Assembly: GCA_023703575.1 (NCBI GenBank)
Contig: CP097969.1
Location: forward strand, 372,001-436,000
Direction of reading: 5' to 3'
Source of the DNA: SAR86 cluster bacterium
Lineage (GTDB): Bacteria > Pseudomonadota > Gammaproteobacteria > Magnimaribacterales > Magnimaribacteraceae
Length of the DNA: 64,000 bases
A program made the position numbers and the translations under genes. The notes beneath the pieces were generated by a model. It had not been told where the DNA came from. It saw only the letters and a list, made by a program, of their open reading frames with translations, and searched no databases. Below, one piece after another: positions 20,833 through 29,846 of the stretch (position 1 is the first letter of the stretch; each line of letters starts with the position of its first letter).

Positions 20833-22317
20833 ATGTGTGGAGTAGTTGGAATAGTAAGTCAAACGGAAGTTTCTCCTGTCATTTATGATGCTCTTACTAT
20901 TCTTCAACACAGAGGCCAAGATGCAGCTGGTATAGCTACTTCAACCAACAACAGATTTTTCCTTCGAAAGCAACTGGGCTTAGTGAGGGATGTTGTTAGA
21001 AATCAACATATACTTAATTTAAGAGGGCAGATGGGTATAGGGCATGTCAGATATCCAACAGCAGGTAGTGAAGATAGAGAACTTGCACAACCTATGTACG
21101 TAAACTCACCTTTTGGAATAAGTATTTCGCATAATGGTAATCTTACTAATCATGAAGAATTAAGAGATTCTTTGGTGAAAAAAGATTTGAGACACTTGAA
21201 TACTGACTCTGATAGTGAGGTTTTACTTAATGTATTCGCTCATGAACTTCAGAAACAGGGATCTATTAATCCTGGTTCAAAAGAAGTATTTGCGGCAGTT
21301 AAGTCCTTACATAAAAGAGTAAGAGGCGCCTATTCAGTAGTAATAATGATTAATGGTGTAGGTATTGTCGGCTTTAGAGATCCTTTCGGTATCAGACCTT
21401 TGATTGTTGGCTCAAAAGAGAGAGATTTAATTGGAAAAGATTACATGATAGCTTCTGAAAGTACTGTTCTGGACTCCTTAGGTTATGAAGTAATTGATGA
21501 TGTAATGGCTGGCTCTGCGGTTTTCATTAGCTCTGATGGAAAAATGGAAACAGAATCTTGTATTAATAATCCCATTCCCACTCCATGTATTTTTGAGTAT
21601 GTATATTTGGCAAGACCTGATGCGAAGATAGATAAGATATCAGTCCATAAATCTCGTTTAAGAATGGGTGAATTTTTGGCTAAAAAGATCATAAAAGAGA
21701 GACCCGATCATGACATCGATGTTGTAATTCCTATTCCAGATAGTAGTACAACTTCTGCATTGCAGTTAGCGATGACACTTGGAGTAAAGTATCGTGAAGG
21801 TTTTGTAAAGAATAGATATATCGGAAGGACCTTCATAATGCCTTTTCAAGAAAAGCGTGAAAAGTCTGTTAAACAAAAACTTAATCCAATAGATTTAGAA
21901 TTTAAAGATAAAGTAGTCTTGCTTGTCGACGACTCAATCGTTAGAGGTACAACAAGCAGACAAATCATAGAAATGGCTAGATATTCCGGTGCAAAGAAAG
22001 TTTATTTCGCATCTGCTGCTCCACCTATAAGATATCAAAATGTATACGGAATTGACATGGCCGCAACTACAGAATTGGTTGCACATCAAAGAACAGAAAA
22101 AGAGATAGAATCTTTTATAATGGCTGACTGGTTAATCTATCAAGACTTGGATGATCTAATTAGCACAGTTCAAGTTGGCAACAAAAAAATAAGTCAGTTT
22201 GAATGTTCAATATTCGATGGTAAATATGTTACTGATGATATAGACGATAAATATCTCAAGAACCTAGAAGATGTCCGAAATGATAAGTCTAAGCTTTCCA
22301 GAAAATCTGCAAATTAA
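20833..22317 (+). CDS. purF: Amidophosphoribosyltransferase
   Basis: The first committed step of purine synthesis: PRPP plus glutamine gives phosphoribosylamine. It has 494 residues. The N-terminus M-C-G-V-V-G-I-V exposes Cys2, the Ntn glutaminase nucleophile, with no propeptide. The PRPP-binding motif V-L-L-V-D-D-S-I-V-R-G-T-T is intact. It ends the biosynthetic run; its stop overlaps the convergent acnB stop by 4 bases. Confidence 0.97.
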   Translation: MCGVVGIVSQTEVSPVIYDALTILQHRGQDAAGIATSTNNRFFLRKQLGLVRDVVRNQHILNLRGQMGIGHVRYPTAGSEDRELAQPMYVNSPFGISISHNGNLTNHEELRDSLVKKDLRHLNTDSDSEVLLNVFAHELQKQGSINPGSKEVFAAVKSLHKRVRGAYSVVIMINGVGIVGFRDPFGIRPLIVGSKERDLIGKDYMIASESTVLDSLGYEVIDDVMAGSAVFISSDGKMETESCINNPIPTPCIFEYVYLARPDAKIDKISVHKSRLRMGEFLAKKIIKERPDHDIDVVIPIPDSSTTSALQLAMTLGVKYREGFVKNRYIGRTFIMPFQEKREKSVKQKLNPIDLEFKDKVVLLVDDSIVRGTTSRQIIEMARYSGAKKVYFASAAPPIRYQNVYGIDMAATTELVAHQRTEKEIESFIMADWLIYQDLDDLISTVQVGNKKISQFECSIFDGKYVTDDIDDKYLKNLEDVRNDKSKLSRKSAN

Positions 22318-24893
22318 ATTTTAATTTCTTCGATCGTCACAGAAGGTAGAATAGCATTATCTGCCGCCTCTTTATAAGAAGCTATTTCATGGAAATTAAG
22401 ATATCTATACACATCAGTACCCATTGAATTTATTTCTGACATATACTCAGAGTATTCTTCTTTTGTCGGGATATGACCAAGTGTAGCGGATATTGCAGCA
22501 ACTTCTGCAGAAGCTAAGAAAACATTTGCACCATCTCCTAATCTGTTCGGGAAATTTCGTGTTGATGTAGACACAACAGTTGATTCTGCTTCAACTCTTG
22601 CTTGATTACCCATACATAGGGAACATCCAGGCATTTCGAGTTGAACACCAGCTTTTTCAAAAATCTCATAATATCCTTCTTCAGTAAGTTGGTGCTTATC
22701 CATTTTTGTAGGGGGAGAGACCCAAAGCTTAGATGGCAGCTTAGATTCATTCTTTAAAAGTTTTCCTGCAGCCCTGAAGTGTCCAATGTTTGTCATACAT
22801 GAACCTATAAATACTTCATCAATGTGAGTATTGGCTACTTCTGATAATGGCTTTATATCATCAGGATCATTTGGACAAGCCAGAAGAGGCTCTGTTATTT
22901 GATTAAGGTCTATTTCTATAATGGCAGCATATTCGGCATCATCATCAGCTTGCATTAGAACAGGATTTTTCAGCCAAGCTTCCATTGCTTGAGCTCTTCT
23001 TTCTAAAGTCTTCTTGTCTTCATAACCCTCTGAGATAAGCCATCTTAGTAAAGTGACATTTGATTCCAGATACTCTCTTATTGGTTCTTCATTAAGTTTA
23101 ATGGTGCAACCAGAAGCAGATCTTTCGGCTGAGGCATCTGATAATTCAAATGCTTGTTCAACTTTTAAATCTGGTAGACCTTCTATTTCTAAACATCTGC
23201 CTGAAAAAATATTAATTTTTCCTTCTTTAGGTAGAGTCAACTGTCCAGATTGAAGGGCAGCATAAGGTATGGCGTTTACTAAGTCTCTTAATGTTATACC
23301 AGGCTGAATTTCTCCAGTGAATTTTACCAATACAGATTCGGGCATATCTAAAGGCATTACTCCAAGGGCTGCTCCAAAAGCAACTAACCCAGAACCTGCA
23401 GGGAAACTAATTCCTAATGGGAATCGAGTGTGTGAGTCCCCTCCGGTTCCTACCATATCTGGCAATAGCATCCTATTTAACCAGGAATGGATGATGCCAT
23501 CTCCGGGTCTAAGAGCAACACCACCTCTGGTTTGGATGAATTCGGGGAGTGTATGTTGTGTTTCTATGTCTTTAGGTAAAGGATAAGCTGCAGTATGGCA
23601 AAAAGATTGCATAACTAAATCAGAGTTAAAACCTAGACATGCTAACTCTTTCAGTTCATCTCTTGTCATTGGACCTGTGGTGTCTTGACTGCCAACAGTA
23701 GACATTCTTGGCTCACAATATATTCCAGGCCTTATTCCTTCCACTCCGCAGGCTCTTCCAACCATTTTTTGAGCTAGTGTAAATCCTTTCTCGCTTTTCT
23801 CTGCTTCTTCGGGACGAGTGAAAACAGATGAGCTATCTAAATTTAGAATCTCTCTAGTCTCATCTGTCAGACTTCTCCCAATAATTAAAGGTATTCTTCC
23901 TCCCGCTCTAACGCCGTCCAATAAAGTATTAGATTTATATTCATAATTACAAAGTAATTCTTGTGTTTCGGAATTAAGAACTTTCTTTTCATATGGATAG
24001 ATTTCAATTACATCACCGAGTTTCATTTTGCTAACATCACATTCAAATGCTAATGCACCAGAATCTTCAAGTGTGTTGAAAAAGATTGGAGCAATTTTTC
24101 CACCTATGCATATCCCTGCTTGTTTCTTATTTGGTATAAAAGGAATATCCTCACCTATATGCCACAGAAGTGAGTTGGTGGCTGATTTTCTTGATGAACC
24201 TGTTCCTACTACATCACCAACAAAAACCACAGGTAATCCAGATTCTTTAAGCTTATCAATTGTTGCTATAGGATCTTGCATAGTTTTTTTAAGCATAGCC
24301 AGAGCATGAAGGGGTATATCGGGTCTAGAAGGAGCATCTGGTGCTGGAGAGAGGTCATCCGTATTTATTTCTCCATCCACTCTAAAAACTATGGCTTTTA
24401 TCATCTCTGGAAGTTCAGGTCTATCTGTAAACCATTCTGCTGCTGACCAAGATTCTACGACTCTCTTTGCGTTTTCATTTTTTTTAGCTAGTTCGATAAC
24501 ATCGTGCTTGGCATTAAACATTAACAATGTTTTGCATAAACCATCAGCTGCTATGGAGCCAACATCTTTATCATCAAGTAAATTAATTAACGATTCAACA
24601 TTGTATCCACCTAGCATTGTCCCTAATAGTTCTGTTGCGAGCAGCTTATCTATTAAAGGCGAAGAAGCCTTTCCCTTTGCTACATCTGTTAAAAAAGCTG
24701 CTTTAACGTAAGCTGCAGGATCGACCCCAGCAGGTGTTCTATTTGTTATCAAATCAACAATGAATTTTTCCTCTCCAACGGGAGGTGATTTGAGGAGCTC
24801 AACTAGTTCTGCAACTTGCTCAGCATTTAAGGGAAGAGCAGGTATTCCTTGAGAAGACCTTTCTTCTGCATGTTTTTTATATTCTTCTAGCAT
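22314..24893 (-). CDS. acnB: Aconitate hydratase B (probably also 2-methylisocitrate dehydratase)
   Basis: A TCA-cycle [4Fe-4S] aconitase of the AcnB type, 859 residues, with the N-terminal HEAT-like and swivelling domains that distinguish AcnB from AcnA. Cluster-binding motifs are visible: G-S-C-M-T-N-I-G-H-F and M-P-G-C-S-L-C-M-G-N-Q. In PrpD-type methylcitrate cycles, AcnB hydrates 2-methyl-cis-aconitate, so this gene probably completes the prpB-C-D pathway of this window. No clear ribosome-binding site is seen upstream of the ATG. Confidence 0.97.
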   Translation of the reverse strand: MLEEYKKHAEERSSQGIPALPLNAEQVAELVELLKSPPVGEEKFIVDLITNRTPAGVDPAAYVKAAFLTDVAKGKASSPLIDKLLATELLGTMLGGYNVESLINLLDDKDVGSIAADGLCKTLLMFNAKHDVIELAKKNENAKRVVESWSAAEWFTDRPELPEMIKAIVFRVDGEINTDDLSPAPDAPSRPDIPLHALAMLKKTMQDPIATIDKLKESGLPVVFVGDVVGTGSSRKSATNSLLWHIGEDIPFIPNKKQAGICIGGKIAPIFFNTLEDSGALAFECDVSKMKLGDVIEIYPYEKKVLNSETQELLCNYEYKSNTLLDGVRAGGRIPLIIGRSLTDETREILNLDSSSVFTRPEEAEKSEKGFTLAQKMVGRACGVEGIRPGIYCEPRMSTVGSQDTTGPMTRDELKELACLGFNSDLVMQSFCHTAAYPLPKDIETQHTLPEFIQTRGGVALRPGDGIIHSWLNRMLLPDMVGTGGDSHTRFPLGISFPAGSGLVAFGAALGVMPLDMPESVLVKFTGEIQPGITLRDLVNAIPYAALQSGQLTLPKEGKINIFSGRCLEIEGLPDLKVEQAFELSDASAERSASGCTIKLNEEPIREYLESNVTLLRWLISEGYEDKKTLERRAQAMEAWLKNPVLMQADDDAEYAAIIEIDLNQITEPLLACPNDPDDIKPLSEVANTHIDEVFIGSCMTNIGHFRAAGKLLKNESKLPSKLWVSPPTKMDKHQLTEEGYYEIFEKAGVQLEMPGCSLCMGNQARVEAESTVVSTSTRNFPNRLGDGANVFLASAEVAAISATLGHIPTKEEYSEYMSEINSMGTDVYRYLNFHEIASYKEAADNAILPSVTIEEIKI

Positions 24894-24989
24894 GATTTTC
24901 CAGGAGGATATTCATAATTGATGCAAGATTTTACCATATTCTTGAATTTAAAGTTGCGCTGAAATTACAGGGATATATCATAAGCTTCA

Positions 24990-25445
24990 ATGAAAAGGTC
25001 AGTTAAAACTCCCTGTATCGGTGTCTGCTCTACCGTCTTCGGAGATGAAGTTTGCCGAGGTTGTAAACGTTTCCAACATGAAATAATTGAATGGAATTCA
25101 TTTAATGATTCTGAAAAATCAGCTGTGTTAGATCGTCTTGAGTCCTTAAAAGTCCAGATATTACAATCCAAGATACAACTATTAGACAAAGATCTTTTAA
25201 GGGACAAATTACTCCATTACAAAATAAAATTTGATGGTGACAGAGATCCTCTCTGCTGGGTATTTGATTTACTAAGATCTGGAAGCCAATCTATTGCAAA
25301 CCCTAAAGAGTTTGGTTTTGATCTTGTAACAAGAGATTCTTTGAGTTTATCAGAACTAAAAAAAATTATTGAAGAAGAGCTTTTTGAATTATCTGAAGCC
25401 CATTATCAACGTTATTTTAAAGTTGAGAAATATCTCAATGTCTGA
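24990..25445 (+). CDS. DUF1289 domain protein with C-terminal extension
   Basis: The N-terminal 40 residues carry the DUF1289 signature P-C-I-G-V-C-x8-C-R-G-C, with Cys9, Cys13, Cys22 and Cys25, probably a metal or Fe-S site. Usual members have about 60-90 residues; this one has 151, with a charged, mostly helical extension of unknown function. The gene overlaps miaE by 8 bases and is probably cotranscribed with it, which may hint at a link with Fe-dependent tRNA modification. That link is inference only. Confidence 0.8.
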   Translation: MKRSVKTPCIGVCSTVFGDEVCRGCKRFQHEIIEWNSFNDSEKSAVLDRLESLKVQILQSKIQLLDKDLLRDKLLHYKIKFDGDRDPLCWVFDLLRSGSQSIANPKEFGFDLVTRDSLSLSELKKIIEEELFELSEAHYQRYFKVEKYLNV

Positions 25446-26025
25446 AACTTGGGAAACTATCATAAGTTCTCCCACACCAAAAGCTTGGATAGATAGAGCT
25501 TTAGATTCTTTAGACATTCTGTTAATTGATCATGCTCATTGTGAAAAAAAGGCTGCTACTTCAGCAATATCTTTAATTCACAAGTATCCCCATTATGATT
25601 TAGCAAAATATCTTTCGCCTCTTGCAAGAGAAGAGCTGCTGCATTTTGAACAGGTACTGAGACTTATAAACAGACACGATTTTCAATATAAAAACCTAAA
25701 ACCTTCCAAGTATGCAAAGACTCTTTATGATTCCTCTTCAAATAAAGAACCAGATAAACTCAAAGATACTTTAATTATTTGTTCACTTATAGAGGCCAGA
25801 TCATGCGAGAGGTTTCATGTTTTAATACCTCACCTGCCTCCTACTTTAAGTAGCTTCTATTCCAGGCTTTACAAAGCTGAAGCACGACATTGTGATTTGT
25901 ATTTAGATATTTTCTCTGAAATTTTCTCTGAAGACTGGTCACAAAGGCTTAAAAGATTATCTCTTATCGAATCTAATTTTATAAACGAGAAAGACGAGTG
26001 CTTTCGATTCCATAGTGGTTATTAA
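25438..26025 (+). CDS. miaE: tRNA-(ms2io6A)-hydroxylase
   Basis: A non-haem di-iron monooxygenase that hydroxylates the isopentenyl group of 2-methylthio-N6-isopentenyladenosine-37 in tRNA. It has 195 residues from the ATG at 25438. Ferritin-like ligands are visible: D-H-A-H-C-E-K-K-A, E-E-L-L-H-F-E, I-E-A-R-S-C-E-R-F and A-E-A-R-H. An upstream TTG in the same frame lies inside the DUF1289 gene and would add unrelated residues. The gene converges on umuC with a 2-base gap. Confidence 0.92.
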   Translation: MSETWETIISSPTPKAWIDRALDSLDILLIDHAHCEKKAATSAISLIHKYPHYDLAKYLSPLAREELLHFEQVLRLINRHDFQYKNLKPSKYAKTLYDSSSNKEPDKLKDTLIICSLIEARSCERFHVLIPHLPPTLSSFYSRLYKAEARHCDLYLDIFSEIFSEDWSQRLKRLSLIESNFINEKDECFRFHSGY

Positions 26026-26027
26026 CA

Positions 26028-27284
26028 CTACTTAACAACTGGTATTTCTTCCCAATTAGTAAGATATCTTGGTGACTTTAATAGTCTTCTCATAGACCAT
26101 GTTTTCTTAATTCCTTGAGAGGCAAAAGTTATTTTTCCTACTCCAGAAGTGTTTATTTTATCTATGGTCGTCATCAATTCTTTACTATTAATTCTTTTAT
26201 CTACGGTTCTAAATAAATCACCTTGATATACATTTTCATCATAAAAATCACTTAGCATTACACCTGCTTTTATAAAATTGATATTTGTTTTAAAGATTTG
26301 TTTTGTTAATTGTCTTGTAGCATTCAAAATATCTCTAGTGTCATTTGTTGGAGAAAATAATTTATAGCTTCTAAATCCATGATACTGTTTATCTTGTTTG
26401 CGAAAATAGTTAGTCCTCATAAAAACGGAGACCATCTTGCAGTATTGATCTTCTCTTCTTAATTTTTCACATGCTCGCGATGCATAATCACTTACAGCTT
26501 CACTGATAGAGTCGAGATCATCAACTTTTTTACTGAACGTTCTACTCACTACTATTTGTTTTTTAGTTTTGGGTTGTTGCTCCAAACCAATACACGGATA
26601 ACCCTTTAATTCCATTACTGTTCTCTCAAGAACACTACTAAATTTTCTTTTGATCAACTTAGTATCTATCTCAGCTAACTCAAGAGCCGTCTCTACTCCC
26701 AGGCTATTCAGTTTTTTATTAATCCTACTACCAACCCCCCAGACTTCCCTTACAGGCATCAATCCCATTAATTTTTTTCGTCTCTCTGGATCTGTTAAAT
26801 CAACTACTCCATTGGTAGCTGGATAATGCTTTGCACCGTAATTAGCTACTTTGGCTAAGGTTTTTGTTGGACCTATGCCTACACAAACTGGTATACCGAT
26901 CCAGCGATCTATGGTTTTACGACATTGATGTCCGAATGCTTCATAGTTTCTAAGACCTGTTATATCTAAGAAGGCTTCGTCTATACTGTATACCTCGACT
27001 GCAGGAGATAGGTGCTCTAAGGTTTGCATGACCCTAGAAGAGACATCGGCATATAACTCATAATTTGAAGAGAAGGCAATACCTCCTTTTTTTACAAAAG
27101 ACTTTTCTATTTTGAACCAGGGCTCGCACATTTTTATCCCTAACTGCTTAGCTTCTTTTGATAGGGCAACGACACAGCCATCATTATTCGATAATACAAC
27201 TACGGGTCGTTTTTTAATATCTGGTCTAAATATTCTCTCGCATGATGCATAGAAGCTATTGCAATCAACTAAAGCAAAGGTCAT
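26028..27284 (-). CDS. umuC: DNA polymerase V catalytic subunit
   Basis: A Y-family translesion polymerase with 418 residues. The N-terminal L-V-D-C-N-S-F-Y-A-S-C-E-R-I-F segment carries a catalytic carboxylate and the Y-family aromatic gate; V-Y-S-I-D-E-A-F-L-D holds the second acidic pair. The C-terminus has the little-finger region and a UmuC-type tail. It lies 3 bases downstream of umuD and is driven from the same LexA-controlled promoter. Confidence 0.96.
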   Translation of the reverse strand: MTFALVDCNSFYASCERIFRPDIKKRPVVVLSNNDGCVVALSKEAKQLGIKMCEPWFKIEKSFVKKGGIAFSSNYELYADVSSRVMQTLEHLSPAVEVYSIDEAFLDITGLRNYEAFGHQCRKTIDRWIGIPVCVGIGPTKTLAKVANYGAKHYPATNGVVDLTDPERRKKLMGLMPVREVWGVGSRINKKLNSLGVETALELAEIDTKLIKRKFSSVLERTVMELKGYPCIGLEQQPKTKKQIVVSRTFSKKVDDLDSISEAVSDYASRACEKLRREDQYCKMVSVFMRTNYFRKQDKQYHGFRSYKLFSPTNDTRDILNATRQLTKQIFKTNINFIKAGVMLSDFYDENVYQGDLFRTVDKRINSKELMTTIDKINTSGVGKITFASQGIKKTWSMRRLLKSPRYLTNWEEIPVVK

Positions 27285-27287
27285 GAC

Positions 27288-27716
27288 TTAATAAAGATTT
27301 ATAGAGGCTATTACCGTACCAGCTATTTCCAGTTCATCTTCCTGATTAATTGGTATAGGCGGATATTTTGGATTTTCAGACATAAGACATATTTTTGGCT
27401 TGAGTAACAATCTTTTACATGCATAAGATCCATCTACCGAAGCTATGACAATTTTGTTATGGCTTGGCTCTATACTTCTATCGACTATTAAGATGGCACC
27501 ATCTCCTATGTGTGCATTGATCATCGAATCCCCGCTGACACGAACAAAGTATGTAGCAGCTGAATTTTTAATTAAATATTCATTCAAATCTATAGGTCTC
27601 TCTACATAATCATCAGCAGGACTTGGCCAACCAACCCTGACAGTATTTAAAAAATAGGGGATCTCTAGAAGAGACAAGTCTTCCTCCGATGCATCGCCCA
27701 GATAGTCAATTTTCAT
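27288..27716 (-). CDS. umuD: Pol V auto-cleaving subunit UmuD
   Basis: A 142-residue LexA-like S24 peptidase that cleaves itself to UmuD' and activates UmuC. The Ser64 (S-G-D-S-M) and Lys101 (C-K-R) dyad has the same 37-residue spacing as E. coli Ser60/Lys97. The presumed cleavage site is Val28-Gly29 before W-P-S-P-A-D-D-Y; E. coli has Cys-Gly there. I chose the ATG at 27716: the longer frame (to 27854) would run translation through the LexA box. Confidence 0.95.
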   Translation of the reverse strand: MKIDYLGDASEEDLSLLEIPYFLNTVRVGWPSPADDYVERPIDLNEYLIKNSAATYFVRVSGDSMINAHIGDGAILIVDRSIEPSHNKIVIASVDGSYACKRLLLKPKICLMSENPKYPPIPINQEDELEIAGTVIASINLY

Positions 27717-27734
27717 AGGGGTTTTATAAATTAA

Positions 27735-27754
27735 TACTGTATATATATACAGTA
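27735..27754. promoter_or_regulatory. LexA operator (SOS box)
   Basis: A perfect 20-bp palindrome containing CTGT-N8-ACAG with an alternating AT core, identical to the E. coli-type LexA consensus. It ends 18 bases upstream of the umuD ATG. A minus-strand TATACT (complement of 27751-27756) and TTTACA (complement of 27772-27777) suggest a promoter that the box overlaps. It also lies 72 bases upstream of the divergent gene at 27827, which it might influence. Confidence 0.92.
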
Positions 27755-27826
27755 TAATTAATGGATGATTTTGTAAAGCTTTTAACCTACTATTCTTCAT
27801 GTTAAAAATATCAGGTCTTAGGGAAT

Positions 27827-28468
27827 ATGAAAATTTGGTTAGTTTTAGGGGCAATCTATGTTGGGTTTTTCTTCTGGTATACAGATATGGGAGGAAAATT
27901 AACTCAAGAAGAAATACAAGGTTTTATCGAAAAACAAGAACAAAATATTCTTAATAGCGGAGTATCTAGAGACTCGGAAGAGTTTCGACTGAGAATAGAT
28001 TTCATTAGAAGATTTATGGAAGAAGATAATGGTAAACAATTTATTATGGTCAATAATATTGAGATGAATAAAGATCCTGGAGATGTGTCTGGAATAAATC
28101 CCAGCGAGTCTTCTGATCAATTACTATCTAGATATATGGAACATCTGTGGCCAAACCTCCTTAAAAGAGCCTCTCACCCAGTTTTCGGAGGTAATACTAT
28201 TTTTCAATCTATGGATTTAGTTGGTATAGAAGGAGCCGAAACTTGGGATCAAGTAGCACTTATGAGATATAAAAGTCGCAGAGCCTTTCTTGAGATAGTT
28301 ACTCATCCAGATATGATCGATAGCCATGAGTTCAAGGTTGCGGCAATGAAGAAGACAATTGCTTATCCTGCTGAGCCAATAGCTTTTTATAGCGATGTGA
28401 GAATTTTTTTGGGCATGTTGATATTAATCATTGGCCTGTCAATTCAATTATTTTTTTCTAAGAGATAG
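27827..28468 (+). CDS. Conserved-looking membrane protein of unknown function (DUF1330-like central region)
   Basis: A 213-residue protein with an N-terminal hydrophobic segment (about residues 2-17), a soluble middle and a C-terminal membrane segment (about 193-210). The middle reads W-D-Q-V-A-L-M-R-Y-K-S-R-R-A-F-L-E-I-V, followed by T-H-P-D, which resembles DUF1330/ferredoxin-like small-domain proteins. No catalytic motif is recognised. The gene is divergent from umuD across the LexA box and its 3' end overlaps lpxH by 11 bases. SOS control is possible but unproven. Confidence 0.6.
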   Translation: MKIWLVLGAIYVGFFFWYTDMGGKLTQEEIQGFIEKQEQNILNSGVSRDSEEFRLRIDFIRRFMEEDNGKQFIMVNNIEMNKDPGDVSGINPSESSDQLLSRYMEHLWPNLLKRASHPVFGGNTIFQSMDLVGIEGAETWDQVALMRYKSRRAFLEIVTHPDMIDSHEFKVAAMKKTIAYPAEPIAFYSDVRIFLGMLILIIGLSIQLFFSKR

Positions 28469-29180
28469 AGAATCTATTGAGTGCACAAGAATCAGAGTCC
28501 ATCCATATATACCAACCATATTGATCCCAGTCTCCAAGCACCATCCTTTTGGCAGGTTGATTATTTATTTGAATATCATGAGAATCTGGACGATGAGTAT
28601 GGCCATGAATCAGAAGATTTACAGCAGATCGTTCCATGGTATTGAGAACTTCAGAAGGATTTACGTCCATGATTTCTTCCTTTTTTTCGCTAGTAGCTTT
28701 TTTACTAATAGCTCTTAAATCTTTAGCAATTCTCTGTCTTTCTTTCAAAGATTTACTGAGAAACTCTTCTTGCCACTCCTTATCTCTGCTAGTTTTTCTA
28801 AACGATTGATAATCTACATCATCAGTACAAAGCAAATCCCCATGCATTAATAGAACCGACTTACCGAACATTTCTTCAATATAAGGATCGGACAAAAGTT
28901 TCATACCAGAAGAAGCTACGAATTCAGAGCCTATGAGAAAATCCCTGTTTCCATGCATTATGAAAATTTCGGTTGTTTTGTTAGCCTCTTTTAAGGCATG
29001 ACGAATTTCTTTGATAAAGTCATTTTGGAGGTCATCTCCAATCCAGATTTCGAACAGATCCCCAAGTATATAAAGCTTTTCTGATCTTGAGGCGGTTTCC
29101 TCTAGAAAGTTTAGAAATGCTTCAGTGATATCTGGTCTATCTTCTTGTAAGTGAAGATCAGATATAAAGCAGTAAGACAT
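28458..29180 (-). CDS. lpxH: UDP-2,3-diacylglucosamine diphosphatase
   Basis: A metallophosphoesterase of lipid A synthesis that hydrolyses UDP-2,3-diacylglucosamine to lipid X. It has 240 residues. Metal ligands are visible in F-I-S-D-L-H-L, G-D-L-F-E-I-W-I-G-D-D, H-G-N-R-D-F-L-I-G and H-G-H-T-H-R-P. The cyclophilin gene lies directly upstream with a 2-base gap, the same ppiB-lpxH pairing seen in E. coli and Pseudomonas. It implies an LPS-type outer membrane. Confidence 0.95.
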   Translation of the reverse strand: MSYCFISDLHLQEDRPDITEAFLNFLEETASRSEKLYILGDLFEIWIGDDLQNDFIKEIRHALKEANKTTEIFIMHGNRDFLIGSEFVASSGMKLLSDPYIEEMFGKSVLLMHGDLLCTDDVDYQSFRKTSRDKEWQEEFLSKSLKERQRIAKDLRAISKKATSEKKEEIMDVNPSEVLNTMERSAVNLLIHGHTHRPDSHDIQINNQPAKRMVLGDWDQYGWYIWMDSDSCALNRFSIS

Positions 29181-29182
29181 AT

Positions 29183-29773
29183 TTATTCAGTTGTCACTTT
29201 CGTCTCTGTAATTAATATTTCTTCAATCGGAACATCTTGATGAAAACCTGAACTACCTGTTGCTGTCGCAGCGATTGCTTCAACAGTCTCAAAGCCATCG
29301 ACAACTTCGCCGAAAACTGCATATCCCCAACCTTGTATAGTTTCTTCCGTATGGTCAAGTGAAACATTATTTACTAAATTTATAAAAAATTGCGAGCTAG
29401 CTGAATGAGGATCGTTTGTTCGGGCCATAGATAAAGTCCACTTGAGATTTTTAATACCATTATTTCCTTCATTCATGATTGGAGGGTTACCTTCTTTGTT
29501 GACCATCCCTGATTCCATACCACCACCCTGTATAACAAATCCTGGAATGACTCTGTGGAATAATGTCCCATTGAAGAAGCCACTCTCAGCATACTCTAAG
29601 AAATTTTTAGAGGTTATAGGTGCCTCTTCTTCAAACAGTTCTATTACTATTGGCCCCAGTGTTGTTTCAAAAGTTATCACTTTTATCTCCTTTTCATTTT
29701 GAGAACAGCTCACTATCCAAGTAAGACCAACTAAAATTAATATTAAGCCTTTGAAAGAAGAGAGTTTGTTCAT
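29183..29773 (-). CDS. Cyclophilin-type peptidyl-prolyl isomerase lipoprotein
   Basis: A 196-residue protein with a lipoprotein signal (lipobox I-V-S-C, Cys23), then a complete cyclophilin domain. Typical segments are F-N-G-T-L-F-H-R-V-I-P-G-F-V-I-Q-G-G (catalytic Arg), the S-S-Q-F-F-I-N-L motif and Y-A-V-F-G-E-V-V-D-G. The lpxH neighbour in enterobacteria is the cytoplasmic PpiB, whereas this protein is predicted to be membrane-anchored and periplasmic. The gene is divergent from gltX. Confidence 0.92.
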   Translation of the reverse strand: MNKLSSFKGLILILVGLTWIVSCSQNEKEIKVITFETTLGPIVIELFEEEAPITSKNFLEYAESGFFNGTLFHRVIPGFVIQGGGMESGMVNKEGNPPIMNEGNNGIKNLKWTLSMARTNDPHSASSQFFINLVNNVSLDHTEETIQGWGYAVFGEVVDGFETVEAIAATATGSSGFHQDVPIEEILITETKVTTE

Positions 29774-29846
29774 ATTTCATTTAAATTCATTGGTATGTGA
29801 GGGCTATAATAGGACTTTATGCTTAAGCTTCCAATATATAAAGGTC

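Noticed and set aside
24902-24960. AGGAGG on the plus strand followed by an ATG as a small gene upstream of the DUF1289 gene
   Set aside because: The ATG is about 13 bases away and opens only some 13 codons; no support for translation.
27717-27854. Longer N-terminus for UmuD
   Set aside because: It would place the LexA operator and the probable promoter inside the coding sequence; the ATG at 27716 gives a normal 142-residue UmuD.
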